From the NCBI GenBank assembly GCA_007126855.1, contig SLAK01000314.1:1-15444 (forward strand): DNA of 15,444 nucleotides. The letters are read 5' to 3'. This DNA is from Dehalococcoidia bacterium (GTDB lineage Bacteria > Chloroflexota > Dehalococcoidia > Tepidiformales > Tepidiformaceae). The notes below the pieces were generated by a model. That model worked only from the letters and a program-made list of their open reading frames with translations. It did no database searches and was not told the origin of the DNA. A program made the translations under genes and the position numbers. Shown one piece after another: positions 13,191 through 15,444 of this stretch. How positions within the stretch are numbered: position 1 is the stretch's first letter; the number at the start of each line of letters is the position of its first letter.

Positions 13191-15444
13191 ATGGCGACGG
13201 TGGGACGGAAGCCCGGGTTCGACATACAGCTACTGGGCGAGTTTGCCGTACACTTCCGCGGTGAGGCCGTGATCGATCGCGGATGGGGCCGGCGCAAGGC
13301 ACAGGGCATTATCAAGCTCCTGGCGCTATCCGATCGGCGCGGCTCCCACCGGGAAGAGCTGATCGAACAACTCTGGCCGGACCTGGAGCCGGCAGCAGGA
13401 CTGAACAACCTGCATAAGAACCTTCACCATATCCGTACCGAGCTGGCCGGGCGTGGCGTGGAGGACCAGCTTGTCGCGCTTCGGGGTGAGATGGTCGAGC
13501 TTGCACCGGGCACCCGGGTGGACGTTGCCAGCTTTCGTTCGGCGGCGCACTCTGCGGCGTCATCCGGCGAAATCCCCTGGTACGAAGAGGCAGTGCGTCT
13601 CTACAAAGGTGATCTCCTTCCAGAAGACCTGTACGAACCCTGGGCGGAAGCTGAACGGGAGGAATTGCGCCAGCTCTACGGGACGCTCGTGCTGGAACTG
13701 GCCGACCGCTATGCGGAAACGGGAGACACCGCAGCCGGTATTGAGGCAGTGCAGCGGCTGGTGAAGGCCGATCCTCTGAATGAAGACGCCCACCGTCTCC
13801 TCATGCAGCTTCATGCGCAGACCGGGAACCGCCAGCGTGCCGTCCGGCAGTTCGAGATATTGCGTGACACGCTCGAACGGGAGCTTGGTGCGGCGCCGTC
13901 TGCCGAAACGATGCGGATCTATGAATCAATGGCACAGCCCGAAGCGCATCGTACGTCCTCGCCTGACGAGGGTGCTACGGCGTCGCCGCCCGTCCGGGAA
14001 GTGGCATCCGCATACGGGCGGGAGCCTGAGCTGAGCGAGGCCGAAGCTGCGTTGCGAGCAGCCATCGACGGGCAGGGCAGCGCCGTCTTTTTCCGCGGCG
14101 AAGCCGGCATTGGCAAATCCCACCTGGCCGAGCACGTGCTGGCTCTCGCTCATACGGTCGGCTGTGTAGTGTTGGAGGCTCGTTGTTCGCAGCTCGAGTC
14201 GTCGGTTGCCTACCAGCCGATCCGCGACATCCTGGAGCAAGCGAGCCGCGTACCAGACGCAGGGGAGTTCATAAGGCGGTCGCTCTATCTCCGCCACATT
14301 CTCTACGGTGCTTCGGGAGAGGGGCCACTCGCGTCCGATCCGCACCTGCTGCAAACAGAACTCTTCGGTGAAATGCACCGGCTGATGCAAACACTGGCCG
14401 AGCAGCAACCGGCGGTAATCTTCCTCGACGATCTGCACGCGGCCGATGGTGACACGATACGGCTCGTACACTACCTGGCGCGCCGGATCTCCGGGACACG
14501 GTGTTTGCTCATCGCGACATACCGCCGCGAAGCCTTCGAACAGGTTGCTGCAATATTTGAGCTGGTTGCGAGCCTTCGGAGGGATGGTTCGCTGCTTGAA
14601 TTGGATCTGGAGCCGCTGGATAACGAAGCAATGCAGCAGCTGGCAGGACAGCTCCTGGCCCCGCACCCTGTCGCCCCGGCGTTGATTGAAGAAGTCATCG
14701 AGCGGGCAGAGGGAAATCCCCTCTTTGCGGGAGAGCTCATTCGCACATTCGTCCGCGAGGGGTGGGCACGCCTGGTCGAAGGCCGTTGGGAACGGCAGCG
14801 CTCAGGCATGGTGCCAATTCCCACCGCAGTTCACGACCTGGTCGACCTTCGCTTTCGCAAGCTCAGCCAAACCGCGCAGGAGGAACTTCATCTCGCTGCT
14901 GCCATGGGCCGTGAGTTCGACTTCCAGGCCCTGCGCCAGTCGCTTGCCTCGACCCGCGGAGATCCACTGGACGCTCTCGACGAATGCCTTGAGGCCGACA
15001 TCGTCGAAGAGACCCCCGGCGGCTACCGCTTCCGGCACGACCTTTTCCGGGAGGCCGTGTACAGCCGCCTGAGCCGCGCCCGAAGGGAATTGCTTCACAG
15101 GCGGCTGGCCGAATCGTTCGCCACACGGTGGAAAGAACCGCTCGAGAGCCCGGATGTCGAGGCGATCGCGCGGCACTACGCGCTGGGTGATGAGCCGTGG
15201 TATGCAGTGCCCTTCCTGGTGCAGTCGGCGCGAAGGGCCGCGAGCGTTTTCGCGAACGACCATGCGATCGGCCTGTACCAGCAGGCGCGGGAGATCTCCG
15301 GGGAGCATCCGCGCGCGGTGGACGTGCGGGACCAGGCGGCAGCCGCCGACGGCATGGGCGACCTGGAGCGCCGGCGGGGCAATCTGAAACGGGGCGTGGA
15401 GCTGTTCGAGGAGGCCAGCAGGCTCTATGGCGAGGCCGGGGACA
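13191..15444 (+). CDS. SARP/BTAD-type transcriptional regulator with AAA ATPase domain (3' end outside window)
   Basis: The first 751 codons of a large cytosolic regulator are present; the frame is still open at the right edge. Residues 10-105 form an OmpR-like winged-helix domain (IQLLGEFAVHFRGEAV, then SHREELIEQLWPDLEPAAGLNNLHKNLHHIR as adjoining pieces of the same helix-turn-helix region). Residues 110-250 form a bacterial transcriptional activation (BTAD) domain of TPR-like helices, with GDLLPEDLYEPWAEAEREEL. After a linker comes an AAA_16/STAND-like ATPase: GREPEL (276-281), Walker A GEAGIGKS (303-310), Walker B VIFLDDLH (409-416) and RAEGNPLFAGEL (505-516). More helical, TPR-like sequence follows to the edge. 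This is the AfsR/MalT-like architecture in which ligand and ATP control promoter activation. Its targets are unknown. The ATG is preceded by GGTGAG with only 3 nt spacing, a poor site. Confidence 0.9.
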   Translation, partial: MATVGRKPGFDIQLLGEFAVHFRGEAVIDRGWGRRKAQGIIKLLALSDRRGSHREELIEQLWPDLEPAAGLNNLHKNLHHIRTELAGRGVEDQLVALRGEMVELAPGTRVDVASFRSAAHSAASSGEIPWYEEAVRLYKGDLLPEDLYEPWAEAEREELRQLYGTLVLELADRYAETGDTAAGIEAVQRLVKADPLNEDAHRLLMQLHAQTGNRQRAVRQFEILRDTLERELGAAPSAETMRIYESMAQPEAHRTSSPDEGATASPPVREVASAYGREPELSEAEAALRAAIDGQGSAVFFRGEAGIGKSHLAEHVLALAHTVGCVVLEARCSQLESSVAYQPIRDILEQASRVPDAGEFIRRSLYLRHILYGASGEGPLASDPHLLQTELFGEMHRLMQTLAEQQPAVIFLDDLHAADGDTIRLVHYLARRISGTRCLLIATYRREAFEQVAAIFELVASLRRDGSLLELDLEPLDNEAMQQLAGQLLAPHPVAPALIEEVIERAEGNPLFAGELIRTFVREGWARLVEGRWERQRSGMVPIPTAVHDLVDLRFRKLSQTAQEELHLAAAMGREFDFQALRQSLASTRGDPLDALDECLEADIVEETPGGYRFRHDLFREAVYSRLSRARRELLHRRLAESFATRWKEPLESPDVEAIARHYALGDEPWYAVPFLVQSARRAASVFANDHAIGLYQQAREISGEHPRAVDVRDQAAAADGMGDLERRRGNLKRGVELFEEASRLYGEAGD

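Overview
This is a GC-rich bacterial stretch with tightly packed genes on both strands. The gene content suggests a Chloroflexota-like organism, though a high-GC actinobacterium cannot be excluded. Pointers are a SARP/BTAD-type regulator fused to an AAA-type ATPase, a PstS lipoprotein with a long proline-rich tether, a DUF2905 membrane protein, and genes that start almost directly after a TANNNT -10 hexamer. The assignment is inference from gene style only; no rRNA or tRNA gene was seen.

Left part (1-4558). The fragment of an unrecognised gene runs off the left edge on the minus strand. Divergent from it are a small NTF2-like/SnoaL-like protein and a YbaK-type aminoacyl-tRNA deacylase. An acyl-CoA dehydrogenase lies on the minus strand, divergent from a two-helix DUF2905 protein and an EntS-like MFS exporter. 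The exporter converges on a YbjQ/UPF0145 protein.

Middle (4676-9401). A type II toxin-antitoxin pair (MazF/PemK-like toxin, antitoxin first, ATGA overlap) sits in a visibly less GC-rich patch. Beyond it is a complete high-affinity phosphate uptake operon on the minus strand, pstS-pstC-pstA-pstB, without phoU or a phoBR pair in the window. Upstream of pstS are two TTAACA hexamers in direct repeat, 11 bp before a -10-like hexamer: the layout of a PhoB/PhoP-dependent promoter.

Right part (9632-15444). A fermentative D-lactate dehydrogenase (ldhA) is followed 4 bp later by a lactate permease (lctP/lldP), so lactate formation or oxidation and lactate-proton symport are probably made together. A SAM hydroxide adenosyltransferase (DUF62) follows with its own apparent leaderless promoter. 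Last is the start of a large SARP/BTAD-AAA transcriptional regulator that continues past the right edge.

No intergenic stretch exceeds 300 bp. The longest is the 230-bp divergent region between pstS and ldhA. Initiation signals fall into two classes: most genes have a good Shine-Dalgarno sequence, while four have none and instead a TANNNT hexamer 6-9 nt before the start codon. I found no CRISPR array, insertion sequence, integrase or convincing intrinsic terminator. Most of the window looks like ordinary chromosome; nothing in it is clearly a new biological system.
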